Below are positions 34,852 through 44,277 of a stretch of DNA of 64,000 bases, in pieces (position 1 is the first letter of the stretch; every line of letters starts with the position of its first letter). Under the pieces are notes generated by a model. That model saw only the letters and a program-made list of their open reading frames with translations. It had not been told where the DNA came from and ran no database searches. The DNA comes from Diplocloster modestus (GTDB lineage: Bacteria > Bacillota > Clostridia > Lachnospirales > Lachnospiraceae): positions 248,001-312,000 of the forward strand of contig NZ_JAHQCX010000005.1 of the NCBI RefSeq assembly GCF_019042245.1. Reading direction: 5' to 3'. A program made the translations under genes and the position numbers.

Positions 34852-35943
34852 TTACCGCACCAGAATGTCCGGCCGCAGGAGGACTCTATCACCGCAGGTA
34901 ACCTCCCGGTAGACCCAGCCCCCGGTATGGGAAATAATCTCCTGACCGTCATCTGTGACCAGAAAGGTATCCTCCGACTTGACACCCGCGATAGTGGGGT
35001 TCCAGGAAAATGCCTGTCTGCCCAGTACCACTTCCTGGTTCCGGAAGGTGGTGCAGAAATCACGGGTCGGATATCCCAGCGGGCCTCCCTGATGATGAAG
35101 ATGAAAATCCTCCTCGTATCCCAGTTTCTTATAAGCATCATAACCGGCCTGCAGTACATCTCTGACCGGAATCCCCGGTTCTGTGCCGCGGATATAAGCC
35201 GCATCAATCTTTGTCACCGCGTCCATCCGTTTCTCTTTGTCCCGGTCCGGCGTCCCGAATGAAATAATCCGGCTCATAGATACAGTCAGCCCGTACTTCT
35301 GGGCACACACGGCTGCCATGGCGTATTGACTGACCCTGTGCTGGGTGGGGATAGGGTGGCGGTATTTCTTCAGTCTGTCGTCCGCCGCTACCAGGCATAC
35401 CGGAACCTGATATCCGGCTGCCATCAGCATTCCCGTTGTACGTCCTGCGATTTCCGCTTCCGTCTCGCCCCTTTGAATACGCCGGCAGGATTCTTCCAGC
35501 AGCCCGGCACTCTCCGGCCCGATCATCCGATAGCGCTCCAGTTCTTCCCTGGTCAGCACATAGCGCAGTTCCTGAAACTTGGCCCCTCTGTCAGGTGTGC
35601 CGAACATACCGCTGTCACTGATGATATTCTTCTGTTCCAGGTAGGGTTTCAGCACTTCTTCTTCCGACTCATGCCACAGAAAGGAGATTAACTCGAACTC
35701 CTGCTGCGGCAGTTCTTCCTGCGTAACTCGATATTGTTCACTGGAATTACAGATCACGTACTGATGGTCCATGGTAATCAAAAGCTTTGACGCTGCCGCT
35801 CCCGTTCCTTTATCCACGTACGCGTATTTGCCTCCGCTCATCCAGCAGAAATTTTCATTGGTGGTAAATAAGACTCCGTCGTATGCATTTTCTTCCAGGT
35901 ACTGCCGCACCCGCGCCAGCTTTTCCTGTATTTCCGTTCTCAA
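34852..35943 (-). CDS. M24 peptidase-fold protein (aminopeptidase P / creatinase-like)
   Basis: A protein of about 363 residues with a creatinase-type N-terminal domain (YDGVLFTTNENFCWMSGG) and a pita-bread C-terminal domain. The usual metal-ligand Asp pair, in a DxG...D context, is not recognisable. HHQGGPLGYPTRDF keeps the His region, but the normal EPG block reads NPTIAG, so it may be a non-metallo hydrolase like creatinase. The start is taken as TTG at 35943 with AAGGAG upstream, since the frame otherwise runs back into the preceding gene. Its substrate may be the same unknown compound handled by the dehydrogenase homologue next to it. Confidence 0.85.
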   Translation of the reverse strand: MRTEIQEKLARVRQYLEENAYDGVLFTTNENFCWMSGGKYAYVDKGTGAAASKLLITMDHQYVICNSSEQYRVTQEELPQQEFELISFLWHESEEEVLKPYLEQKNIISDSGMFGTPDRGAKFQELRYVLTREELERYRMIGPESAGLLEESCRRIQRGETEAEIAGRTTGMLMAAGYQVPVCLVAADDRLKKYRHPIPTQHRVSQYAMAAVCAQKYGLTVSMSRIISFGTPDRDKEKRMDAVTKIDAAYIRGTEPGIPVRDVLQAGYDAYKKLGYEEDFHLHHQGGPLGYPTRDFCTTFRNQEVVLGRQAFSWNPTIAGVKSEDTFLVTDDGQEIISHTGGWVYREVTCGDRVLLRPDILVR

Positions 35944-35957
35944 AGCTACCACTCTCC

Positions 35958-36932
35958 TTATTTGAATACCGCTTCCCGGATCATTCCGAATACTTTGGTG
36001 GCGTCCGTGCCGTTGATGCATTCCGTCAGCTTCTCATAACCGATCAGATCCACCGCCCGGTCAAAGATCTGCATCATGCGGATACTCTCAGCTGCAGCGG
36101 CGAAACCATTTTCACGGAACGGGAAGATATCCACGGAAGTCCAGCCGTCATATCCGATCTTTCTCAGGGAATAGCACAGCTCGATATATTCCGTATAGCG
36201 GACGCTTCCGAGCATCATATCATCATCCCATGCGCTGTAATTGTCATTGATGTGCAGATTATATAGCATACCGTGATTTGCGCACATTTCCACTACCTGA
36301 GCCACATTCCCCTGTGCCTGGAATACATGGCCCAGATCCACAGTCAGCCCTACATTTTTCCGGTCCACATCTTTCGCAAGCAGAAGAGTGCTTCCGGCGG
36401 TATCCAGTGTACAGCGGTTTCTCGGCTCACGAAGCTTGAATTCCAGTGCAATCTTCATATCTGGCGCATAATCGCAGATCTCGCGCACCGCTTCCACCAT
36501 CAGATTCCACTGTCTGGTGTAATCGGTCTGGAATACATAGTCAAAACCGTCTTCTCCCATCCAGATGTTTACAAACTCCGCGTTTACCTTTTTGGCAAAA
36601 TCTACGGTGTCTTTACAATATTGAACAGCCAGCGCCCGGTATTCCGGGTTCGTATTCGTAAGAGATCCGTAACCAAAACGCTTATCTCCGTTAAGCGGTG
36701 CGTTGACACCGGATATTTTGAATCCGTATTTATCCGCCAAAGCCTGAATCTCAACCGGGTCTTTCTCATCACCGTCCGGATCGTAGCAAAGCTCCAGTGC
36801 TTCCACCACACCGGTTTTCGCCAGCCCTTCGATTCTATCGGCCGCTGTGTTATCTTCCTTGTAGCCTCCCGACATGAAGCGGTCTACCCGGTTTCCTAAT
36901 GATCCTGTAATACAAGCATATTTTAGCGCCAT
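35958..36932 (-). CDS. Xylose-isomerase-like TIM barrel sugar isomerase/epimerase
   Basis: A 324-residue TIM-barrel protein of the AP-endonuclease-2 superfamily, which holds sugar isomerases and epimerases. Likely metal ligands are Glu in IALEFKLREP, Asp and His in GLTVDLGHVFQ, and a later Asp/His in NLHINDNY, with a closing Glu/Asp in WTSVDIFPF. The start at 36932 has an AGGAGG site. It heads the operon that continues through the M24, dehydrogenase, rpiB, aldolase and rhaA genes. It may supply a second isomerase for rhamnose-like sugars; the substrate is not determinable here. Confidence 0.87.
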   Translation of the reverse strand: MALKYACITGSLGNRVDRFMSGGYKEDNTAADRIEGLAKTGVVEALELCYDPDGDEKDPVEIQALADKYGFKISGVNAPLNGDKRFGYGSLTNTNPEYRALAVQYCKDTVDFAKKVNAEFVNIWMGEDGFDYVFQTDYTRQWNLMVEAVREICDYAPDMKIALEFKLREPRNRCTLDTAGSTLLLAKDVDRKNVGLTVDLGHVFQAQGNVAQVVEMCANHGMLYNLHINDNYSAWDDDMMLGSVRYTEYIELCYSLRKIGYDGWTSVDIFPFRENGFAAAAESIRMMQIFDRAVDLIGYEKLTECINGTDATKVFGMIREAVFK

Positions 36933-36973
36933 AATCTTTTCCTCCTGATTTATATTTAGAATATTTTAGTTTT

Positions 36974-37025
36974 GTTACTTCAAAATAAAACTTAGGTGCT
37001 TCAAAATAACCGTTACTTCCAAAAT
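36974..37025. promoter_or_regulatory. Three direct repeats upstream of the rhamnose operon
   Basis: GTTACTTCAAAAT (36974-36986), GGTGCTTCAAAAT (36995-37007) and GTTACTTCCAAAAT (37012-37025) lie in the same orientation, 21 and 17 bases apart, in the leader/promoter region of the operon starting at 36932. This spacing is typical of activator or repressor arrays. The DeoR regulator at 38661 is a candidate. Confidence 0.6.
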
Positions 37026-37048
37026 CAAATAATAAAAAATTCTGACTT

Positions 37049-37079
37049 GGACATGTCCCAAACTGGAATGGACATGTCC
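37049..37079. repeat. GGACATGTCC palindrome pair
   Basis: Two exact copies of GGACATGTCC at 37049-37058 and 37070-37079, 21 bases apart, flanked by extra C residues. It belongs to the family at 51197-51268 and 58419-58498 and lies past the rhaB stop. Confidence 0.8.
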
Positions 37080-37147
37080 CCTTTCAGGCTTTTAGTTTAC
37101 ATAACTCTATAAAACAGCGTACAACTACCCGCCCTGTCACCCTCTAT

Positions 37148-38626
37148 CTATTCCGATAGTGGCAAGAGTGTCAAAAAATATTCGTACGCTTCATCCCAAG
37201 CCTTCTGTTCCTGTGGCTCATATATCGCGATCTGTGTGGATCTGGCTATGATCTCCCGGCCCTGTTCCAGGTTACCGATAGCCCCGGCTGCCTGCAGCTG
37301 CATCAGAAAATTCCCGGTCAGCGCCGCTTCCTGCGGCCCCACATAGACGGTCCGGCCGCACGCATTGGCGGTGAGCTGGTTCAACAGCGTATCCTTACCG
37401 CCTCCGCCCAGAATATGAATGGACTCGATACGGTACCCCAGTATCTTTTCCAGCGTTTCCATCACCCAGCGGTATTTGAGAGCCAGACTCTCTTCGATGA
37501 CGCGGATGAACCGGCCCGGTGTATCCGGCACCGGCTGCCCGGTTCTGATACAGTAGTCCCGGATCTTGCGAAGCATATCCCCGGGCATATAGAAGGCTTC
37601 ATCGTCCGGATCAATCAGGGATACAAAAGATTTCTCCCTTCCGGCCAGCTCCACCAGCTCCGCAAATTCATAGGTAGTCCCCATCTTGCGGTATTCCAGC
37701 CTGCATTCCTGGATCAGCCAGAGGCCCATCACGTTCTTAAGCATCCGGTATCGCCCTCCGACACCACCTTCGATGGCGATGTTATACCGGTAGGTCCGCT
37801 CATCGATCACCGGTTCCGGGATCTCCACCCCCATCAGCGACCAGGTTCCGCTGCTTATGTATGCCGCATGGGGTTCGTTGGTCGGAAGCGCAGCCACTGC
37901 AGAAGCCGTATCATGCTCTCCCACCGCCGTCACCTTCATCCGGGGCACTCCGATCTCATCGGCCGTTTCTTTGGTCATGACGCCGGCCACCGTACCCGGC
38001 ATTATAATTGGAGCCAGCAGTTTTGCAGGTATTTCGAACCGGCTCAGAATCTCCGGGTCCCAGTTCGATGTCTCCCACTGGAACATCTGGCTTACACTGG
38101 CCAGTGTATATTCCGAGTGCCGCTGCCCCGTCAGGAAATAGGTGAGCAGATCCGGGATATGCAGAAGGGTTTCACACTGCTCCAGCAAAAATCCGTCCCC
38201 TTCCAGACGCATAGCCGCCAGTTGGATCAGCGTGTTGAACAGCGCATTTTGATTCCCGTTTTGAAAATGAAGCTCCCGCCGTGACATGATGCGGTAGATC
38301 CCGGCCTCGTTTCTGGCCATCCTCAAATCACGATAGCATCTGACCTGAGTGATGAGATCCCCGTTTCTGCCGATCAGTCCAAAATCGTTACAGTACGCGT
38401 CGATTCCGATACTCACCGGTGTCCCTCCGGCTGCGGCGCAGCCTTTACGGATCCCTTCCGTGAGGTTCTGATGGATCCCCAGGAAATTCCAGTACAGATG
38501 ATTGCTCACGCAGATCTGCCGGTTAGGGAACCGATGAATTACCTCTGTAGTGAGATACGTTCCATCAAATTCTCCCAGCATCACTTTTCCGCTGCTGGCA
38601 CCCAAATCAAATGCTATCTGTTTCAT
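37148..38626 (-). CDS. rhaB: Rhamnulokinase
   Basis: A 492-residue FGGY-family sugar kinase phosphorylating L-rhamnulose at C1. The N-terminal phosphate-binding AFDLGASSGKVMLGEFDG begins at residue 4, later sites include VGEHDTASAVAALP and AAYISSGTWSLMGVE, and the C-terminal ILGGGGKDTLLNQLTANACG binds ATP. ATG at 38626 has GGAGGAAT upstream. It provides the step between RhaA and the aldolase. It lies 34 bases downstream of the DeoR gene and probably belongs to the transporter transcript. Confidence 0.95.
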   Translation of the reverse strand: MKQIAFDLGASSGKVMLGEFDGTYLTTEVIHRFPNRQICVSNHLYWNFLGIHQNLTEGIRKGCAAAGGTPVSIGIDAYCNDFGLIGRNGDLITQVRCYRDLRMARNEAGIYRIMSRRELHFQNGNQNALFNTLIQLAAMRLEGDGFLLEQCETLLHIPDLLTYFLTGQRHSEYTLASVSQMFQWETSNWDPEILSRFEIPAKLLAPIIMPGTVAGVMTKETADEIGVPRMKVTAVGEHDTASAVAALPTNEPHAAYISSGTWSLMGVEIPEPVIDERTYRYNIAIEGGVGGRYRMLKNVMGLWLIQECRLEYRKMGTTYEFAELVELAGREKSFVSLIDPDDEAFYMPGDMLRKIRDYCIRTGQPVPDTPGRFIRVIEESLALKYRWVMETLEKILGYRIESIHILGGGGKDTLLNQLTANACGRTVYVGPQEAALTGNFLMQLQAAGAIGNLEQGREIIARSTQIAIYEPQEQKAWDEAYEYFLTLLPLSE

Positions 38627-38660
38627 ATCATTCCTCCGCATTCATCGATGCGGCTGTTTT

Positions 38661-39455
38661 CTAATTCTCCCTGGCCACCACGATTCTGGTTCCCTGGGAT
38701 TCGATAAGCCTGGCTTTATCCGGCGAAAGCTCCCGATCTGTGACGATATAATCCACCTTCGAAAAATCGGAAAGAAACACCACTCCCTTTTTCCCGAACT
38801 TGGTGGAATCCGCCAGCACATATACCTTCTGGGCCTTCTCCATCATCAGCCGTTTCACATCGATCTCATAGATACTGCTGTCTGTGAATCCCTCTCCCTC
38901 GTATACACCATAACAGGAGAGAAATACTTTATTGGGCCTGAAATTATTGATCCACTCATTGGCCATGATACCGGTCAGCGAGAAATTCTTCGCCCGGAAC
39001 ACCCCCCCCAGCGAAATCAGCGTCAGATTGGGATTCTCGATTAAAGAGGCATCCAGCAACAGACGGATGGAGTTGGTGATCACTGTCACCTGATAGTCCT
39101 TATGGATATGGTGGATCATATTCAATGTGGATGAACTGTTGTCGATAAATATGGTGTCCCCGTCCAGAATCGTCTTGGCCGCCTCCCTGCAGATGCGGTC
39201 CTTTTCCATATAGTTCTGGACTTCCCTCATCAGATAGGGATATTCCTTCACTCCCTTGGAAGTGTCGGACAGTACCGCACCGCCGTGGGTACGGCGGATC
39301 AGGCCGGAATCTTCCATTTCCTTCAGATCCCTGCGGATCGTCTCTTTGGATACATTCAATAAATCCGACAGCTGATTGACATTTACCTTTCCCTGTTCCT
39401 CCAACAAATTCAAGACTTCAGATTTTCGTTCAATGTTATACTTTCTCTCTAACAT
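38661..39455 (-). CDS. DeoR/GlpR-family transcriptional regulator
   Basis: A 264-residue regulator. The N-terminal helix-turn-helix (about 10-65) reads RKSEVLNLLEEQGKVNVNQL and DLLNVSKETIRRDLKEME; the C-terminal sugar-phosphate sensor has IFIDNSSSTLNMIHHI and VYVLADSTKFGKKG. It sits between the transporter permease and rhaB, an order like the rhizobial rhaR-rhaSTPQ-rhaK cluster, in which a DeoR protein represses rhamnose genes. It is the likely regulator of both minus-strand gene sets here. Confidence 0.93.
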   Translation of the reverse strand: MLERKYNIERKSEVLNLLEEQGKVNVNQLSDLLNVSKETIRRDLKEMEDSGLIRRTHGGAVLSDTSKGVKEYPYLMREVQNYMEKDRICREAAKTILDGDTIFIDNSSSTLNMIHHIHKDYQVTVITNSIRLLLDASLIENPNLTLISLGGVFRAKNFSLTGIMANEWINNFRPNKVFLSCYGVYEGEGFTDSSIYEIDVKRLMMEKAQKVYVLADSTKFGKKGVVFLSDFSKVDYIVTDRELSPDKARLIESQGTRIVVAREN

Positions 39456-39512
39456 GCTGCATACACCTTCCGCGCTTTTTCTTTCAGCATAGCATAAAAC
39501 GAATACTTTGTC

Positions 39513-40493
39513 CTACCGAATTTCGCCGCTGAACTTAATACTGTCCATCATAACAGCTATAAAAATGATAATCCCTCTGAATATCGTAAACGCATAAGCG
39601 GAAGCGCCTGTAATAGTAAGGCCGTTGGTGATTACCTGCACCATAACGATACCGATAATGGCGCCTGGTAATATTTTCCCCTTCCCGCCAAACAGGCTGG
39701 CCCCACCGATCACTGCCGAGGAAATAACCACGAATTCGTCATTGATGGCAAAGTTCGGATTGATCACACTTAAGATGCAGGCATTCATCATTCCGGCGAT
39801 ACCGGCCAGTCCGCCGCAGAACAGATAGGCCATAAATACGGTTTTCGTCCCGTTAATTCCCAACTTATTGGCTCCAGCCAGGTTGTTTCCGCAGGCAAAC
39901 AGCTGCCGTCCGTACTGGGTTCTTGTCAATATGAAATGTCCCAGCAGTACAACAATCAGGAATATGTAGACAATCAGCGGTATCCCAAACAGTTTTGCCC
40001 CTGAAAACTTCATAACAACATTGTCCAGGAACAGCATCTGCTGGTTGGTAAACATAAGTCCTAAACCTCTGGCCACACTGTAGGTTGCCAGTGTGGTGAT
40101 AAACGGAACCATCTTAAGCTTCGCTACGAAGAATCCGTTGATTGACCCGATCAGCAGGCCGCTTATACAGGCTCCCGCAAAACACAGCGGAAGCGGCGCT
40201 CCCAGGTTATTCAACAGTGTAGTTCCCACCACGGCTGAAAAATACATGTTGGCGGAAACTGAAATATCTATTCCTCCGGTAATCAGTACGAAGAACATAC
40301 CGACCACCGCGACCCCCAGTGTGGAGGACAGGCGGAGGACATTGACCGCATTGCTGAGGGTCAGGAACTTGGGCGACTGAATGGCAAAATAAGCCAGCAA
40401 TATAATAAAGATGATCCACAAGCCGTAGGAGCAAAACAGATCCAAAAGCTTTCCTCTTAATACTTTTCCTTTTCTTGACTGTGAATTTTCCAT
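39513..40493 (-). CDS. Sugar ABC transporter permease, RbsC/RhaPQ type (second)
   Basis: A 326-residue membrane permease of the ribose/xylose class (BPD_transp_2) with eight to ten helices. Typical are VAVVGMFFVLITGGIDISV near residue 65 and the cytoplasmic TQYGRQLFACGNNLAGANKLGI near 195. ATG at 40493 shares one base with the ATPase stop and has GGTGG upstream; TTG at 40496 is the alternative. It pairs with the permease at 42036 to form a heterodimeric channel. Confidence 0.94.
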   Translation of the reverse strand: MENSQSRKGKVLRGKLLDLFCSYGLWIIFIILLAYFAIQSPKFLTLSNAVNVLRLSSTLGVAVVGMFFVLITGGIDISVSANMYFSAVVGTTLLNNLGAPLPLCFAGACISGLLIGSINGFFVAKLKMVPFITTLATYSVARGLGLMFTNQQMLFLDNVVMKFSGAKLFGIPLIVYIFLIVVLLGHFILTRTQYGRQLFACGNNLAGANKLGINGTKTVFMAYLFCGGLAGIAGMMNACILSVINPNFAINDEFVVISSAVIGGASLFGGKGKILPGAIIGIVMVQVITNGLTITGASAYAFTIFRGIIIFIAVMMDSIKFSGEIR

Positions 40494-42004
40494 CAATTCC
40501 CACCTCCGATCGCGGCTTCCATGATAAGTTCCTGTGTATATTCCTCTCTGTGAAGCTCGCCGGTAAGCACATTATGGCTCATGACCAGAATCCGGTCACA
40601 CATCCCCATCAGCTCCTCCATCTCAGAGGAAACTAACAGTATGGTTGATTTGTTTTTCGCCAGATCGTTGATAATACTGTAAATCTCATATTTCGCGCCC
40701 ACATCCACTCCTCTGGTAGGTTCGTCCAGCAGGAAGATCTGCGGTTTTCTCAATACCCATTTCCCGAATACCACCTTCTGCTGATTGCCGCCGGAGAGAT
40801 TGATTACCGCCTGGCGGGCCGGATCGAAGGTTTTGATATTCAGCTCCTTCACCATCTCCTCAGTCTCCCGCTGTTCCTCCTTCCGGTTGATAAAGCTTAA
40901 GGATGCCGCGATCTCCTTTAAGTTCGCCAGCACGATATTCTCTTTCACTGTCTTGGTCATCAGGAGCCCCTCTTCTCTTCGGTTCTCCGTGATAAACGCC
41001 ATCCCGTTTTTAATACAGTTCTCCGGAGTGATCGGTTTGATCTCCTGTCCCTTATAGATCAGGCCTCCGTCCGTGATCGGGTCAATTCCAAACAGGCAGC
41101 GCAGCAGTTCCGTTCGTCCCGCTCCCATCAGCCCGAACAGTCCTACGATCTCTCCCTCCCTTATCTGAAGGTTGATATTTTCAAACCGTCCTTCCTGGCA
41201 GATATTCTTAACCTCAAAAGCTACCCCGCCGATTTCCTTTTCCACGGTCGGATAAATCTTATTCAGTTCCCGTCCCACCATCTGCTTAATGACCTCGTTG
41301 GTGCTGATGTCCGAAGTCCGGTTTTGAGAGATAATCTCCCCGTCCCGCAGCACGGAGATTTCGTCGCAGTGCTCAAACACATCTTCCAGAATATGGGAAA
41401 TAAAGATAATCGATTTATTCTGTTTCTGGAGCAGATGCATGATATCAAACAGTTTTACCTTCTCCTTGTTGGACAAAGAGGTGGTGGGTTCATCCAGGAT
41501 AATAATCTGCGCGTCCTTCATAATCGCCTTGGTGATCTCGATCAGCTGCCGCTGTCCCATAGGCAGGTTCCCGACTATCTCATCCACGCCGAAATCTTCA
41601 ATCCCCAATTCCTTAAGCTTCTCCGCCGCGATCTTTTTCATGGCCTTCTTATCGATCGTATGAGCCTTGCTCTTGACCATGTCCGTAATAAATAGATTCT
41701 CAAATACCGACAGGTTCGTAAATAGATTTAATTCCTGATGTACAAAAGCGATACCCGCGTTCTGAGAAACCTTCGGGTTAACCGGTTCGAACTTTGCTCC
41801 ATTTAAGTATATCTCTCCGCTGTCCCGTTGATAGATTCCGCCCAGAATATTCATCAGTGTAGATTTCCCCGCCCCGTTTTCACCGACCAGTCCCAGGATT
41901 TCTCCCTTTCTCAGGTTGATGGTGATATCTTTTAACACTTGTACCGAAGCAAAAGATTTGGTAACCTGCATAAGCTGCAGTATGTAGTTCTGGTTTTCAG
42001 CCAA
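40493..42004 (-). CDS. Sugar ABC transporter ATP-binding protein, RbsA/MglA type
   Basis: A duplicated ATPase of about 503 residues. In the first half Walker A is GENGAGKSTLMNIL and Walker B is IIILDEPTTSLS after the signature LPMGQRQLIEI. In the second half GLMGAGRTELLRCLFG replaces Walker A, followed by LSGGNQQKVVFGKWV and IFLLDEPTRGVDVG. The start is uncertain: TTG at 42004 has GGAAG at good distance, and TTG at 42019 is the longest option. Energises uptake with the two permeases and the lipoprotein at 43195. Confidence 0.94.
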   Translation of the reverse strand: MAENQNYILQLMQVTKSFASVQVLKDITINLRKGEILGLVGENGAGKSTLMNILGGIYQRDSGEIYLNGAKFEPVNPKVSQNAGIAFVHQELNLFTNLSVFENLFITDMVKSKAHTIDKKAMKKIAAEKLKELGIEDFGVDEIVGNLPMGQRQLIEITKAIMKDAQIIILDEPTTSLSNKEKVKLFDIMHLLQKQNKSIIFISHILEDVFEHCDEISVLRDGEIISQNRTSDISTNEVIKQMVGRELNKIYPTVEKEIGGVAFEVKNICQEGRFENINLQIREGEIVGLFGLMGAGRTELLRCLFGIDPITDGGLIYKGQEIKPITPENCIKNGMAFITENRREEGLLMTKTVKENIVLANLKEIAASLSFINRKEEQRETEEMVKELNIKTFDPARQAVINLSGGNQQKVVFGKWVLRKPQIFLLDEPTRGVDVGAKYEIYSIINDLAKNKSTILLVSSEMEELMGMCDRILVMSHNVLTGELHREEYTQELIMEAAIGGGN

Positions 42005-42035
42005 CTTGTTCACTTCCAATCTATGATATACTTGT

Positions 42036-43004
42036 TTACGCCTTTTCGTTCCGCTTCTTTAATATCGCCACACCGCCGGCCACCAGGATAATGGCGCCTT
42101 TTATGATCGTAATGATAAAGTATGGTGTATTTAACAAGTTTAAAGTCACATTAATCAAAATTATCAGAAACGCACCCATCACCGTATTTGGGATTTTGCC
42201 CACACCGCCTGCCGGGCTGGTTCCTCCGACGATGATACTGCCCATAATATCAATAAACAGCGTACTTCCGTAACTGGACGCGCCGGATTCCATCTGAGCC
42301 ATCATGATAATACCGGCAACCGCGGAACAGACACCGCTGAAAATAAAGATCTTAAAGATCGTTTTCTTCACAGGCACGCCCGATATAACGGAAGCCTTAG
42401 GATTCGTTCCTGTCGCATAGAGCTGCCTGCCATATAAAGTCTTGCTGCACACCAGGTGGGTCACCACCGCCACCAGCAAAGCCAGTATTAACGCAAAGGG
42501 TATCACAAATATCTTACCGTTTCCCAGTATCGTAAAACTATCCGGCAGTCCGGAGATCGTGCTTCCCCCCGTATAGACTACGGCCAGTCCGCTGCCGATC
42601 ATCTGTGTCGCCATCGTCACAATAAAAGACGGCATTTTAAATCTGGTCACCGCAAATCCGTTTATAACACCAAAAACCAGGCCGATCAGCAACATTGCCG
42701 CCAAAGCTACCGGTATCGCATACCATCTGCCGGCCAGCAGGCCGGAAGTAGTGCTCATAATAGAAGCGCCCACCACACAGGTCAAAGCGATAATAGAGGT
42801 AGAAGAAAAATCCACTCCTCCGTTCAATACAGAGAAATGAACCCCGCAGGCAACGGTCAGCAAAACGCAGGCCTGGCTGAATATATTCGTAATATTACTC
42901 TCGGTAGCAAAATTTGGTACAAAGATCAATGCCACAATGACAAAAACCACAATGAACCAGACAATCGCATCTACCGATTCATAAATCTTCCTCACCCGTT
43001 CCAT
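42036..43004 (-). CDS. Sugar ABC transporter permease, RbsC/RhaPQ type (first)
   Basis: A permease of 322 residues with the family blocks VACGVHFSVLNGGVDFS and SKTLYGRQLYATGTNPKAS. Walking from N- to C-terminus, about eight hydrophobic segments are seen. ATG at 43004 is set by GAGG; TTG at 43010 is possible. A 190-base gap with hairpins separates it from the binding-protein gene upstream. Confidence 0.94.
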   Translation of the reverse strand: MERVRKIYESVDAIVWFIVVFVIVALIFVPNFATESNITNIFSQACVLLTVACGVHFSVLNGGVDFSSTSIIALTCVVGASIMSTTSGLLAGRWYAIPVALAAMLLIGLVFGVINGFAVTRFKMPSFIVTMATQMIGSGLAVVYTGGSTISGLPDSFTILGNGKIFVIPFALILALLVAVVTHLVCSKTLYGRQLYATGTNPKASVISGVPVKKTIFKIFIFSGVCSAVAGIIMMAQMESGASSYGSTLFIDIMGSIIVGGTSPAGGVGKIPNTVMGAFLIILINVTLNLLNTPYFIITIIKGAIILVAGGVAILKKRNEKA

Positions 43005-43070
43005 AATCAAACCTCGCTATCTGACTTAGGATTTCTCGTCCACTTACTTCGAAATCAAATAGATTTTATT

Positions 43071-43108
43071 CAGCAGGACTACTTACCTATTGAATAAAAA
43101 CCCTGCTG
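43071..43108 (-). promoter_or_regulatory. Intercistronic hairpin between binding-protein and permease genes
   Basis: CAGCAGG and CCTGCTG pair around about 24 bases; a further CTGCTGC at about 43155 could compete for the same arm. No clear uridine run follows. It probably sets a drop in expression after the binding-protein gene. Confidence 0.5.
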
Positions 43109-43194
43109 CAAAAAAGCTTCCCACGCACTTGTCCGAGGAAAGCCTCCCCGCAGCAGTTCTTTTCTATCTGATATCCGTTTCTAAAAGGAGGACA

Positions 43195-44253
43195 TTAATA
43201 ACCTGCAAATCCTGTGGTGTCTACATTTTCGGGAGTTACTTCAAATCCGGGATCTACCAGGCCTTCCACCGGTTCACCCTTGGCGGCCGCTACAGCGGCT
43301 TCCACACACAGAGTACCCTGATTCGTTGCATCCTGAACGGAGACGATATCCACATAACCTGCTTTAATCTGATCCACTGCGTCTTTCGCACCGTCGAAGG
43401 TCACGATCGTCACATGTTTCTCATCGCCGATCGGATAGAATTTGTCGATCTGCTGTAATGCGGAGATAATCGAAGGCAGAAGAGCGTCTGATGGGCTGAA
43501 TATCATATTGATATCCGGGTTTGCTTCAAATGCACTCAAAACTCCTGAGAGGGCCAGTTCACCCTTCCACTCGGTGGGAACCTCAGCAACCACATCGAAG
43601 ATGTCCTTATTCGCGTCTGCTACGTTTTTGAATCCGGTGTCACGGGCGATGGCATTTACGTCGGTAAGACTTCCCACAAGCTTGATCACCTTGTAAGTCT
43701 TGCCGTCTTTTTTCGCCTGATCCATGACATAGTTCATTTCTCTTTCTACCATAGCTATATTATCCGAGGTAACCGTTCCGGCAACTTCTGCGCCTTCACC
43801 GGCTGCCCGGTTTGCCATGATAACCGGTACATTCGCTTCGTTACATTTCTTGATCGCGGAAACTACGGCCTCGCCGTCTGCCGGAGCAATGATAATCGCA
43901 TTCGCGCCGCTGGAAATCAGGTTCTCAATCTGCTGGTTCTGTTTCTGAACGTCGTTTTCCGCAATAACTTCGGTGTATTTCACGCCCAGTTCGTCACATT
44001 TTTTGTGCATAGCGGTCTGATATTCCGCCCACATCTGAGATTCGATCGCACACATGGAAATGCCGATCATGATGTCATCACCGCTCCCCGCAGCATCCTT
44101 AGCCGCCTGTGCGTCATCTTCCGCCGCTTTCGCGGGAGCCTCGCTGGCTGCCGGTTCAGCTGCCGGTTCCGAAGCCGCTTCCTTCGTGCCACATCCCACC
44201 ATAGTGAGTACCATCGTACATGCCAACAGGATACTTACCATTTTCTTTCTCAT
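43195..44253 (-). CDS. Sugar-binding lipoprotein, RbsB/RhaS type
   Basis: A 352-residue substrate-binding lipoprotein (Peripla_BP_4). The lipobox MVGC is near residue 21, followed by an Ala/Glu/Pro-rich linker of about 35 residues. The core starts DDIMIGISMCAIESQMWAEY and carries QKQNQQIENLISSGANAIII and VIMANRAAGEGAEVAG further on. The ligand may be rhamnose, given rhaB and the DeoR gene downstream, or allose/ribose-like, given the divergent genes. An AGGAGAAAT site precedes the ATG. Confidence 0.92.
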   Translation of the reverse strand: MRKKMVSILLACTMVLTMVGCGTKEAASEPAAEPAASEAPAKAAEDDAQAAKDAAGSGDDIMIGISMCAIESQMWAEYQTAMHKKCDELGVKYTEVIAENDVQKQNQQIENLISSGANAIIIAPADGEAVVSAIKKCNEANVPVIMANRAAGEGAEVAGTVTSDNIAMVEREMNYVMDQAKKDGKTYKVIKLVGSLTDVNAIARDTGFKNVADANKDIFDVVAEVPTEWKGELALSGVLSAFEANPDINMIFSPSDALLPSIISALQQIDKFYPIGDEKHVTIVTFDGAKDAVDQIKAGYVDIVSVQDATNQGTLCVEAAVAAAKGEPVEGLVDPGFEVTPENVDTTGFAGY

Positions 44254-44277
44254 ACCTATTTCTCCTTTTCCTGATTT

